From NCBI GenBank assembly GCA_029287965.1, contig JARFQC010000190.1, positions 1 to 27,088 of the forward strand: a stretch of 27,088 nucleotides of DNA, in the 5' to 3' direction. This document shows positions 1-7,240 of the stretch, piece by piece (position 1 is the first letter of the stretch; the number at the start of each line of letters is the position of its first letter). This stretch comes from Arenicellales bacterium (GTDB lineage Bacteria; Pseudomonadota; Gammaproteobacteria; BMS3Bbin11). Below the pieces are notes generated by a model. The model was not told the origin of the DNA. It saw nothing but the letters and a program-made list of their open reading frames with translations, and did not search any database. A program made the position numbers and the translations under genes.

Positions 1-264
1 CTGGCTGTCACGCTACCCAACAGCCGTACGGCCGAAAGCGAAGCCGACCGTATCGGCATAGAGCTAGCAGCCAAGGCAGGCTATGACCCTCGCGCGGCCG
101 TCACACTGTGGAAAAAGATGGAAAAGGCGGGCAACGGTGCACCGCCCGAATTCCTCAGCACCCACCCGTCTGCCGATACGCGCCAGCAGCGCCTGGAGAA
201 GCTGGTGCCGCAGATGATGCCGTATTACGAGGAAAAAAAGCCGCATCCGATCTATCCTTTGTAG
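1..264 (+). CDS. M48 family zinc metalloprotease, C-terminal end (5' truncated by window)
   Basis: The open frame runs from base 1 to a TAG at 262-264, giving the last 87 residues. The stretch SEADRIGIELAAKAGYDP matches the conserved M48 segment in which the Glu of the ExxxD pattern is the third zinc ligand, and AGYDP followed by a Trp-Lys-Lys-Met run is typical of the family. STHPSADTRQQRL is the usual C-terminal Thr-His-Pro motif. The HExxH helix and any signal peptide lie outside the window. Family members of this type (LoiP/YcaL/BepA relatives) are periplasmic or outer-membrane-associated proteases in envelope quality control; which one this is cannot be told from the tail. The next gene starts one base after the stop, so the two are probably co-transcribed. 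Confidence 0.9.
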   Translation: MAVTLPNSRTAESEADRIGIELAAKAGYDPRAAVTLWKKMEKAGNGAPPEFLSTHPSADTRQQRLEKLVPQMMPYYEEKKPHPIYPL

Positions 265-265
265 C

Positions 266-967
266 ATGACGAATCTGACAGCCAAACAGGACAACGACGA
301 AGAATACGAGGGGAATTTTCTCTACCTGCTGTTCAGCATGATCATGCTGGTGCTGGTGTCATCGACGTTGTCGTATATGAGCGAATCGCTGGCGCACCTG
401 ATCTGGGAACTGATGATCATGGGAACCCTGATTATCGGTGTGTGGACGCTGGCGCACGACAAGAGCTGGTTTTACACCGGTATTGTGCTGTCCGGCATCA
501 TCGTCGTGCTCGTCATCGTCGCCGAAGTAAGCAAGCTGCACTGGATCTCGTACCTGATTATCCTGTGCTGGTACCTGTTCTACATGATGGCGTTTGTGTT
601 TACGACCAAGGCCGTGCTATCCAGCCGCGAGGTCACGGCCAACAGCATCATCGGTGCGATATGCATCTTCATGATGGCGGCCTATCTGTGGGGCATGGCT
701 TACAACGTCATCGCCATGGTTGATCCGACGGCTTTCAAGGGCATCGACCCGGCGGAGCCGATGTCGGGCAAGTTTACCCAGTTGAACTATTTCAGCTTCG
801 TTACCATCACCACGTTGGGGTACGGTGATATCAGCCCGGTTTTACCGATTGCCCAGTCACTCGCCGTGTTGGAGGCGATGTTCGGTCAATTCTTCATCGC
901 CATCTTTGTGGCCGGCATGGTGGGTATCCACGTGGCTAACAAGCTGGAGACTAGGCGGTCTGGCTGA
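266..967 (+). CDS. Potassium-channel-like integral membrane protein (Ion_trans_2 pore)
   Basis: This 233-residue protein has a K+-channel selectivity filter, TLGYGD at residues 183-188, preceded by a pore helix (about 174-182) and followed by a last membrane helix (about 199-223). Four further hydrophobic segments lie at about 19-37, 45-63, 69-89 and 93-116, and another at 127-152, so it has about six helices in all. No voltage-sensor arginine ladder, RCK/TrkA domain or cyclic-nucleotide domain is present; the protein ends just after the last helix. It probably forms a tetrameric K+-selective pore in the inner membrane. The ATG lies one base after the stop of the M48 protease gene. Its 3' end overlaps the convergent gene on the other strand by 17 bases. 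Function is inferred from the filter; gating signal unknown. Confidence 0.85.
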   Translation: MTNLTAKQDNDEEYEGNFLYLLFSMIMLVLVSSTLSYMSESLAHLIWELMIMGTLIIGVWTLAHDKSWFYTGIVLSGIIVVLVIVAEVSKLHWISYLIILCWYLFYMMAFVFTTKAVLSSREVTANSIIGAICIFMMAAYLWGMAYNVIAMVDPTAFKGIDPAEPMSGKFTQLNYFSFVTITTLGYGDISPVLPIAQSLAVLEAMFGQFFIAIFVAGMVGIHVANKLETRRSG

Positions 968-1802
968 CAGCCACGTCACTGCCTGTTTCAGGTGTGCTTT
1001 TCATCTCCACCGCCATCAGGTACTCACTGATCAGTTCGTCATACACCAGCGGCCGCTCGGTCTTCAGCTCGATGGCGTAATCGAGAAATTTCGTGACGCC
1101 ATCAGTCAGGACCTTGCGCAGCTTTTCCCGGCCCGCTGGCGTGCTCATCGCATATTCGACGAACAGGCAGTCCGGGTGGTATTCCTTGTACATGCGCACG
1201 TCCTGGATGAAATGCAGGACGAATATCATGTCTTCCAGGATGGCCTCGAAGTCATGCTGGATGGCCCAGTCCATGAAGGTGATGAACACCCCGCGTGCAT
1301 CAATATAGGACACCGCGATGGTTTCGAGATCCTCGACGGAACGATACTGGATAACATCCAGTTCTTCACGCAGTTTGCACAGCTCGGGCAGTTCGGCGCT
1401 GGCCAGTTGCCGGATGTCTATATGCGGGTGGACCATGGCATTGAAGTTGTTGATGAAGACTTCACGGATGCGCGAGCGGAAGATGTAGCTCTTCATGTGC
1501 ATGAGCTGGCGCAGGCGGCCTTTCTTCTCACGGCCGGCCAGGAAACGCTCGACGATGATGGCGCCAAACATGATTTCCAGTGGGATGGCTGCAACGTGCG
1601 CCATGAACAGGATGTGGGTGACTTGCTCCACCCAGAGGAAGAACAGGGTCAGGATGGGCAGAATAATCAGCAGTACGGTATAGGTCGTGAAGAATTTCTT
1701 CTTTTTCTTCTCGCCCTTGTCATCGTCTTCGCTTGGCGGTTGAATCGTTTGCTGGCAGCTGAACGACAGGTAATCGTCCGAGTCCGGTGTAATCATCGTC
1801 AT
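951..1802 (-). CDS. Unknown two-helix membrane protein with cytoplasmic helical domain
   Basis: I do not recognise the family. The product is about 283 residues. After an acidic N-terminal stretch and a Lys-rich patch (GEKKKKKFF) come two close hydrophobic segments (TVLLIILPILTLFFLWV and HILFMAHVAAIPLEIMFGAI), then a long soluble, charged, helix-rich part with an internal acidic/aromatic run (HDFEAILEDMIFVLHFIQDV). This suggests a hairpin anchor in the inner membrane with a cytoplasmic domain. The start is uncertain: the frame extends to a GTG at 1820 and also has ATGs at 1802 and 1796. None has a good Shine-Dalgarno; I chose 1802 as the first ATG. The 3' end overlaps the K+-channel gene tail-to-tail. 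Base composition resembles the neighbours. Confidence 0.75.
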   Translation of the reverse strand: MTMITPDSDDYLSFSCQQTIQPPSEDDDKGEKKKKKFFTTYTVLLIILPILTLFFLWVEQVTHILFMAHVAAIPLEIMFGAIIVERFLAGREKKGRLRQLMHMKSYIFRSRIREVFINNFNAMVHPHIDIRQLASAELPELCKLREELDVIQYRSVEDLETIAVSYIDARGVFITFMDWAIQHDFEAILEDMIFVLHFIQDVRMYKEYHPDCLFVEYAMSTPAGREKLRKVLTDGVTKFLDYAIELKTERPLVYDELISEYLMAVEMKSTPETGSDVAVSQTA

Positions 1803-1957
1803 ATCCGTGTTGCAAGACACTTATGAGTAGTGGGCTGTGCATCATACCAAGTTTCGCGGTGGCCATTCATCTGCATTTGGCAGTGATATATACTGCGCTG
1901 CGATACTTTCTCCATGCATCACCGGAGGGCCTTTCGCTGATATCCCGAGGACAGAAG

Positions 1958-3301
1958 ATGGTTCAATTGAACAGAAAATCGCTGCTGGCAATCTGCCTGG
2001 CAACGATGCTGGCAGCCGGTCAGGCTGCTGCAGATGACATGATGACCACTTACATGCTGGCCGTCGAACAGGACACGGTCTACCAGGCTGCGGTCAATAC
2101 CTACGAGGCGGACAAGTCCACTCTCGGCATCGCACGCGCTGCATTGCTGCCGTTCCTGGGTGCCAACGCCGGTACGACCAAGCGTGACCAGAAAGTTACC
2201 AGTCCGGATAACATACCCGGTTTCGACGGCGAGGCGGATTTCAATGTCGATGACTGGGCGGTCAATTTCAACCAGCCACTGTTCGATGTGCCGGCATGGC
2301 AGGGCTACCAGCAGGCCAAGTACAACGTCGAGCGGGCCGGTTTTGATTTCCGTACCGCCCAGCAGGACCTGATTTACCGTGTCGCACTGGTCTACGGGCA
2401 GGCACTGGTGGCAATGGAAAATCTGCGCGTGTCCGATGCCGAGAAGGAAGCGCTTGCCGAGCAGCTCGAGCTGGACCAGGAGCGTCTCAATGTCGGGCTG
2501 GGTACGGTGACCAATCTCTACGCGACCGAATCTCGCTATCAACTGGCCAATACCAATGTCATCGAGTCTGACTTCGCGCTGCGCGATGCCATGCAGGCCC
2601 TTAAGGAACTGACCGGCCAGCTGCCCGGCGAGCTGAAACAGATTGCCGATGACAAGCCGCCTCTGGATCCTCCCGAGCCGGACAGTGTCGATTTCTGGGT
2701 GGAGAAAGCGTTGCAGAACAACCTCGGGCTGCAGTCTGCGCGCAGCCAGGTCGAGGTGGCCGATCGTGAAATATCGCGCATCAAGGGCCAGCACTGGCCG
2801 ACCCTGGATGTCGTGGCATCCCACTCGAATGTCGACTCCGACGGCAGCCTGACCGGTTCGGGTCGCCTGACAGAAGGCACTGACGTGGGGCTGCGGCTCG
2901 ATATTCCTTTGATCCAGGGCTGGGGTGTGGTCGCCGGTACGGACGAAGCACGTTCCCGTTACCAGGTGTCGCTGCAGAACCAGGAGGGGGTCAGGCGCAA
3001 TGTAGACCGTACTGCGCGGTCTTCCTACGAAGCGGTCAAGAGTGGTATCAGTCGGCTCGTTGCCCTGCGCGCGGCCGTCAAGGCGGGTGAGAGCACTGTC
3101 GAGGCGAAACGTGAGGGCTTCAAGGCAGGAGTAAACACCAACGTCGAGGTGCTCGATGCAGTACGCGATCTGTACGGATCCGAACGTGACTACATCAGCG
3201 CCAAGTACCAGTTCATCCTCAGCAACCTGGAATTGAAACGCGTCTCCGGCCAGCTTGAGGTGGCCGACCTCGAACGCGTCAACGGCTGGCTGGAGCAATA
3301 A
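1958..3301 (+). CDS. TolC family outer membrane protein
   Basis: The 447-residue product is the usual length for TolC-type outer membrane channels of type I secretion or RND/MFP efflux. A signal peptide is seen at residues 1-25 (MVQLNRK, hydrophobic core, AQAAA-like end before DD). The body shows the repeated amphipathic coiled-coil pattern of the OEP family twice, including N-terminal-half segments such as YQAAVNTYEADKSTLGIARA and a C-terminal-half stretch rich in Val, Ala and Arg with GVNTNVEVLDA (the conserved Gly-x-x-x-x-x-Val-Leu-Asp motif near the C terminus). The frame stays open upstream to 1823, but the ATG at 1958 has a CGAGG ribosome site and precedes a clean signal peptide. No inner membrane pump or adaptor is adjacent, so its partner is unknown. 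A strong hairpin terminator follows at once. Confidence 0.93.
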   Translation: MVQLNRKSLLAICLATMLAAGQAAADDMMTTYMLAVEQDTVYQAAVNTYEADKSTLGIARAALLPFLGANAGTTKRDQKVTSPDNIPGFDGEADFNVDDWAVNFNQPLFDVPAWQGYQQAKYNVERAGFDFRTAQQDLIYRVALVYGQALVAMENLRVSDAEKEALAEQLELDQERLNVGLGTVTNLYATESRYQLANTNVIESDFALRDAMQALKELTGQLPGELKQIADDKPPLDPPEPDSVDFWVEKALQNNLGLQSARSQVEVADREISRIKGQHWPTLDVVASHSNVDSDGSLTGSGRLTEGTDVGLRLDIPLIQGWGVVAGTDEARSRYQVSLQNQEGVRRNVDRTARSSYEAVKSGISRLVALRAAVKAGESTVEAKREGFKAGVNTNVEVLDAVRDLYGSERDYISAKYQFILSNLELKRVSGQLEVADLERVNGWLEQ

Positions 3302-3330
3302 AAAAAGGCCCCGCTTGCGGGGCCTTTTTC
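3301..3330. terminator. Bidirectional rho-independent terminator between tolC-family gene and Gly/Tyr repeat gene
   Basis: GGCCCCG (3307-3313), loop CTTG, then CGGGGCC (3318-3324), flanked by six A before and five T after. It therefore reads as a terminator for both convergent genes, and its first A overlaps the TAA of the TolC-family gene. Confidence 0.9.
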
Positions 3331-3349
3331 CTGTTTGCTTCTGTAGGGC

Positions 3350-3763
3350 TTACTCGGTAACCGGAGCCGGTTCCGGAGTAGCTTCGGGTGCAGCATAGCC
3401 GTCGCCGTAGTAGCCCTGATTGTAGCCGCCACCATAGTAGCCTGGATTGTAGCCACCACCGTAGTAGCCCGGGTTGTAACCGCCGCCGTAGTAGCCCGGA
3501 TAGCCACCACCGTAGTAGCCCGGATAGCCGCCACCCCATGGGCCGCCACCGTAGCCGCTGTTCCATGGACCACCGCCCCATGGGCCGCCGCCCCAGCCGC
3601 TGTTCCATGGACCACCGCCCCACGGGCCGCCATAGCCCCTGTTGCCCCAACCATTACCCCAGCCGTCGCCGAAGCCGAAGAACGCTTCTGCATCCTGTAC
3701 CGGGGCCAGTGCAAGACCACCGGCAATGGTGGCCGCTGCGACAAAACCTGCAAGCTTTTTCAT
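3350..3763 (-). CDS. Secreted Gly/Tyr/Trp-rich tandem-repeat protein, sulfur-globule-protein-like
   Basis: The 137-residue product starts at MKKLAGF, with a good AAGGAGA ribosome site, and has a signal peptide ending at about DAEA/FF (residue 27). The mature part is low complexity. First comes an FGDGWGNGWGN stretch, then 14-residue units of PWGGGPWNSG type, then 8- and 9-residue units of type PGYYGGGYN, and finally a short Pro/Glu-rich tail (PEATPEPAP). Size, signal peptide, and Gly plus aromatic repeats are what is known of sulfur globule envelope proteins of purple and colourless sulfur bacteria (SgpA/B/C), which coat periplasmic sulfur deposits. I infer that assignment by composition only. 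Alternatives are another glycine-rich envelope or surface protein. The upstream frame to 3952 is open, but the ribosome site and signal peptide fix this start. Confidence 0.8.
   Translation of the reverse strand: MKKLAGFVAAATIAGGLALAPVQDAEAFFGFGDGWGNGWGNRGYGGPWGGGPWNSGWGGGPWGGGPWNSGYGGGPWGGGYPGYYGGGYPGYYGGGYNPGYYGGGYNPGYYGGGYNQGYYGDGYAAPEATPEPAPVTE
3411..3640. repeat. In-gene tandem repeats of the Gly/Tyr repeat gene
   Basis: Three 27-bp units start at 3411, 3438 and 3465, followed by two 24-bp units at 3492 and 3516. Units of 42 bp then begin at 3537 and 3579, with a partial copy at 3621. They encode 9-, 8- and 14-residue periods. The near identity of neighbouring units implies recent slippage or unequal recombination, so copy number may vary between strains. 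Confidence 0.85.
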
Positions 3764-4120
3764 TTTGGATTCTCCTTTGTCAGAAATCATCGAATCAGCA
3801 TGCGCATGACTTACCCTGCGCGAACTGTACCGAGGACTCACTACATTGGCGCAATACGAAAAATGATGCAAGTCGGAAGACCGACTGTTTGGTCTATCTA
3901 TGTCGGTGGGCGGTATTTTTTCACAGCGTCGCATGGATACTTCATGCGACATTCAGGACAGAAATAGCGTTATACTAAAAAAAACCGGGTGGCTCGTGGG
4001 GTGCCCTGTTCAAAATAACAATGATAAAAAGTCTTACACTGCGGAGGGTGCAATCCTGTCAGGCGGCGCATAATAAATGCCGCAAGCGGTAAAGGTATAC
4101 CGCCTGAGGGTTGGAATTTG
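3764..4120. promoter_or_regulatory. Divergent intergenic region with palindromes, a -10-like box and leader hairpin
   Basis: This is 357 bases between two divergent genes, with no plausible coding frame. Seen directly: AGTCGG-AAGA-CCGACT (3871-3886) with a further GTCGG at 3902-3906; a perfect 8-bp inverted repeat GTCGCATG-7 nt-CATGCGAC (3928-3950); TATACT (3971-3976), a -10-like box for the plus-strand operon with only a weak GACATT at the -35 position, which overlaps the palindrome. Further on, TCAGGCGG (4059-4066) pairs with CCGCCTGA (4100-4107), whose 3' arm runs into the GAGGG ribosome site of the NTT gene. A promoter and operator for the NTT operon here is inference. I see no convincing promoter for the minus-strand gene. 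Confidence 0.4.
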
Positions 4121-6805
4121 ATGAATCGCATTACAGATCTGCTGCTGATCAGGCGTGCAGAGGTACCCCAGGTAACTTACCTCCTGCTTCTGTTTATCGT
4201 CATCGGTACCGGCATGGCTTTGGGCAGGGGAACGGCCGATGCGCTGTTCTTCAAGCGTTACGGCATCGAATACCTGCCGGTCATGTTTGTGCTGGTCAGT
4301 ATTCTGCTCAGCCTGGTCAGCGTTGCGTACGCAGCGTTTGTCGATGCACAGCCTGCCGAGCGATCTTTTCGTATTATCTTCAGTGTGCTGATCGTGCTGC
4401 TGGTTGGCAACTGGCTGCTCATCGTCAATGACACCAGCAGCCTGGTTTACCCGGCCTATTACCTGATCTACGAAGTCACATCAGAACTGTTTCTTGTTCA
4501 CTGCGCGCTCTACCTGAGTCAGAACCTCGTCCAGACCCAGTCAAAGCGGCTGACGCCCATCATCCTGGCCGGCTACCAGATAGGTATCATCATCGGGGGG
4601 CTATTCCTGGCCACCATGTCGAAAGCCGTAGGCGTGCAAAACATGCTGCTCATCTGGGCCGCGATGCTGGTCATCAGCTTCCTGATCGTGACCTACTGGC
4701 ATGGCAGGCACGGGGTGTCACCCTACTTCCGCTCCGGTCGCAAAGAGCGTTCTCGTCTTCAACAGTCGATCAACCAGGTTACCCAGGGCGTGCGTCTGAT
4801 GAAGACATCACGATTGCTGCGCATGTCTTCCTATGCACTGTTCTTCATGGTGCTGTCTACCTACATCCTGTGTTACACGGTCAACCTGATTTACACCCGG
4901 ACCTTTGAATCCGAGGCCTCGCTGAGTGCCTTTTTCGGTATACTCGCAGCCGTCAACAGCAGTATTGCGCTGTTGATCCAGATATTCCTCACCAACCGCG
5001 CAATACGCCGCTTCGGGGTCAGGCACATCAACCTGATCTTCCCATTTACCAGCATAGTCAGCTATGCGGGCCTGCTGTTCAGTTTCAGCCTGCCGGCAGC
5101 CATCATCGCCAGTTTCAACAAGGACGCCATGATGCCCGCCTTCCGCAAGCCGGTCAGAACATTATTCATGCAGGCATTGCCGATGCAGATACAGGGCCGG
5201 GCACGGGCCATGTCCATCGTGCTGGTGCTACCCGCGGCGCTTGCCAGTGCCGGCGTGTTTCTTTTCCTTGCACAGCGGGTAGAGGATCCTAGCTGGTTCC
5301 TGTGGCCGGGCCTGCTGGCTGCGATGATCTATATGTTTTTCAACCGTAAAATGAACCGGGCCTACGCTGCGGAAATCGTCAGCAACCTGAAGCAGCGTCT
5401 GTTCGTACCGGAAAAGCAGATTACCGCACTGCATGATGCCCGGGACGCCAGTCTGCTGAGAGACCTCGAGCAAGGAGTGATGAGCGACGATGAGGATTTG
5501 TGTCTTGCCTACGCACGCGTATTGAGGCGTTCAAATCCGACATGTGCAGCCGAGCTGCTGCCCGAGCGTATGACCTCTGCATCGGTTGCCGCACGTGACC
5601 AGATGATCAAGATGCTGCAGCCGCTTGAGTCACCGGCATTGCGTACACGCCTGCGTTCCGAGATAGGACAGAGCGACTCGCATCTCGATGCAACCCTGTA
5701 CCGGGCCATGATCGAATCACGCGATGAAACGACCCGTGACAAGATTGCAGAACTCCTCACCCATGCCTCGCCCCGCGTACGAGCAGCGGGCGTCTACGGT
5801 GTTTACAGGTACCCGCTGCCGGCTCTTCAAGATACGGCCAGGCAAGTTTGGCTGGATCTACTCAATGACAGCCGGGCGGAATATTTTATATCGGGAGTCG
5901 AACTGATAACTGGTGGCATGGAGCAGCACTACCTGGAAGAGCCGATCTTCAGTGCCATACAGCAGGACCTCGTTCAGCTATTGAATGCCAAAGAGGCCCG
6001 ATTTATCTGCCTGGCGCTGGAAATCCTCGCAGGCTGGCCAACGGATAACTTCAAGGCAGCAGAAAACAGCATCATGTCCCTGATTGGGCATGCAGACTGG
6101 CGAGTCAGAAACGACAGCATCAGGGCGTCGCATTTCCTCGGAGCCCACGATCGCCAAAGCATGCTGCTGAATGCGCTGGAGGATGGCCACCCCGAGGTTC
6201 GTGCGACGGCATGCCAACAACTTGTTGCCACGCAGCCGGATCCGGTTGACTATTTTGAGCAGAAGTTGGTGGATCATCAACTTGGCTCGCCCCGGGCGCG
6301 CCAAGCCATGCTCGAGTACCTGATCCAGATCGGCACTGATTCGCAGACGATGGGTAGAATCTGTCTTGCCCTGGCAAGGGAAGCCAGCCTGATGAGCGAA
6401 GCTCGCGAGACGCTGCTTGTGGCTGGCGATGAAGGTTACTCTGGTCGTAACCTGCTGGACAACACATTGCAGGAGCGCATCCACGAGTTCATCGATCTGG
6501 CATTGCTGGCGAACCAGTCATCGGATCACGATGAAGAGATGTCATTGATCAGGGCCGGACTGCTCAGCCGTGATCGACGACACCTGTCGAACGCGCGTGA
6601 ACTGCTTTCCATGATCAGCAACAAGGACCTGTCGGCAATCCTGATGCCCTTGTTCGAGGAGCCACAAGATGGGCATGGAAAGAAGACGCGTCACTTTAAA
6701 GATGTCGATCACGTGCTCGCATGGATAGACGAACGTTCCGATCCATGGCTAAATGACTGCTTTGGTTATGTTAGGGAAGCATTGTTGACCAGGTGCCATG
6801 TCTGA
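4121..6805 (+). CDS. NTT-family (ATP/ADP translocase-like) transporter fused to C-terminal HEAT-like repeats
   Basis: The 894-residue product has two halves. Residues 1 to about 435 form a polytopic membrane domain with about 10-12 helices; early segments such as YLLLLFIVIGTGMALGRGTADALFFKRYG resemble the nucleotide-transport (Npt/Tlc, PF03219-like) branch of the MFS fold. From about 440 to the end the protein is soluble and helical, with repeated paired helices carrying RVRAAGVYGVYRY-, DWRVRNDSIRASHFLG- and HPEVRATACQQLV-type signatures typical of HEAT repeats. Canonical NTTs of intracellular bacteria are about 500 residues and exchange ATP/ADP; HEAT-fused forms occur in free-living bacteria, where the substrate is not settled. 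I chose the ATG at 4121 because GAGGG precedes it; a TTG directly ahead is in frame. The last 8 bases overlap the cNMP-binding gene, so translation is probably coupled. Confidence 0.82.
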   Translation: MNRITDLLLIRRAEVPQVTYLLLLFIVIGTGMALGRGTADALFFKRYGIEYLPVMFVLVSILLSLVSVAYAAFVDAQPAERSFRIIFSVLIVLLVGNWLLIVNDTSSLVYPAYYLIYEVTSELFLVHCALYLSQNLVQTQSKRLTPIILAGYQIGIIIGGLFLATMSKAVGVQNMLLIWAAMLVISFLIVTYWHGRHGVSPYFRSGRKERSRLQQSINQVTQGVRLMKTSRLLRMSSYALFFMVLSTYILCYTVNLIYTRTFESEASLSAFFGILAAVNSSIALLIQIFLTNRAIRRFGVRHINLIFPFTSIVSYAGLLFSFSLPAAIIASFNKDAMMPAFRKPVRTLFMQALPMQIQGRARAMSIVLVLPAALASAGVFLFLAQRVEDPSWFLWPGLLAAMIYMFFNRKMNRAYAAEIVSNLKQRLFVPEKQITALHDARDASLLRDLEQGVMSDDEDLCLAYARVLRRSNPTCAAELLPERMTSASVAARDQMIKMLQPLESPALRTRLRSEIGQSDSHLDATLYRAMIESRDETTRDKIAELLTHASPRVRAAGVYGVYRYPLPALQDTARQVWLDLLNDSRAEYFISGVELITGGMEQHYLEEPIFSAIQQDLVQLLNAKEARFICLALEILAGWPTDNFKAAENSIMSLIGHADWRVRNDSIRASHFLGAHDRQSMLLNALEDGHPEVRATACQQLVATQPDPVDYFEQKLVDHQLGSPRARQAMLEYLIQIGTDSQTMGRICLALAREASLMSEARETLLVAGDEGYSGRNLLDNTLQERIHEFIDLALLANQSSDHDEEMSLIRAGLLSRDRRHLSNARELLSMISNKDLSAILMPLFEEPQDGHGKKTRHFKDVDHVLAWIDERSDPWLNDCFGYVREALLTRCHV

Positions 6806-7238
6806 TCTGTTTGAACGCATCATGCTATTGAAACGCTCGCCGGTATTCGCCGAGGTGAAGACCGAGGACTTGCGCGTCGTGGCACAAAGCCTGGAGGAAG
6901 AACAGTACTTCTCGGGCGACCGCGTGTTCGACATCAATGAATACGGTGATCGCATGTACATTGTTCAGAGTGGTCGCATTGGTATCTCCCTGCAAGCAGA
7001 CAGCAATAAAAAGGATTTTGTTGCAGAGCTAGAAGCCGGTGAATGTTTCGGTGAAATGAACCTGGTTGATGAATTACCACGCTCTGCCACGGCGCATGTA
7101 CTGGAAGACACAACCCTGCTGTCGCTGGAAAAGTCACGTCTACGCGGACTGATTATCAACTATCCGGAGTTATCCCTGGGCATGCTCAAAGGCATGAGCC
7201 TGCGTCTCAGGCAGGTCAATCAGAAACTGGGCAACTGA
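6798..7238 (+). CDS. Stand-alone cyclic nucleotide-binding domain protein
   Basis: The 146-residue protein is a single cNMP-binding (CAP/PKA-type) domain with no DNA-binding helix-turn-helix or other effector. Beta-roll elements run from about residue 15. The phosphate-binding cassette is complete: FGEMNLVDELPRSATA at 84-99, with Glu86 for the ribose 2'-OH and Arg95 for the phosphate. The C-helix follows (LGMLKGMSLRLRQVNQKL). It should therefore be able to bind cAMP or cGMP. It overlaps the NTT-HEAT gene by 8 bases in another frame, and two bases separate its stop from the next ATG, so the three genes form one operon. The obvious hypothesis is a regulatory subunit for the transporter through the HEAT part; that is inference. 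Confidence 0.88.
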   Translation: MSDLFERIMLLKRSPVFAEVKTEDLRVVAQSLEEEQYFSGDRVFDINEYGDRMYIVQSGRIGISLQADSNKKDFVAELEAGECFGEMNLVDELPRSATAHVLEDTTLLSLEKSRLRGLIINYPELSLGMLKGMSLRLRQVNQKLGN

Positions 7239-7240
7239 AT

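Noticed and set aside
825..1826. 333-codon plus-strand frame across the channel end and the unknown membrane gene
   Set aside because: It begins inside the channel pore and its product has no domain; the minus-strand frame shows membrane helices.
1919..3298. Long minus-strand frame opposite the TolC-family gene
   Set aside because: The plus-strand frame has signal peptide, ribosome site and family features. The opposite frame gives no recognisable protein.
3411..3640. CRISPR-like regular repeats
   Set aside because: Repeats are contiguous, in frame and code for Gly/Tyr units; there are no unique spacers or cas genes.
3388..3978. Plus-strand His/Arg/Ser repeat frame opposite the Gly/Tyr repeat gene
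   Set aside because: It is the complement of the Gly/Tyr repeat; no ribosome site or signal peptide supports it.
4030..4110. Riboswitch-like look of the NTT leader (GGAGGGTGCAATCC and hairpins)
   Set aside because: It does not match the c-di-GMP or any other riboswitch core I know; kept only as a hairpin observation.
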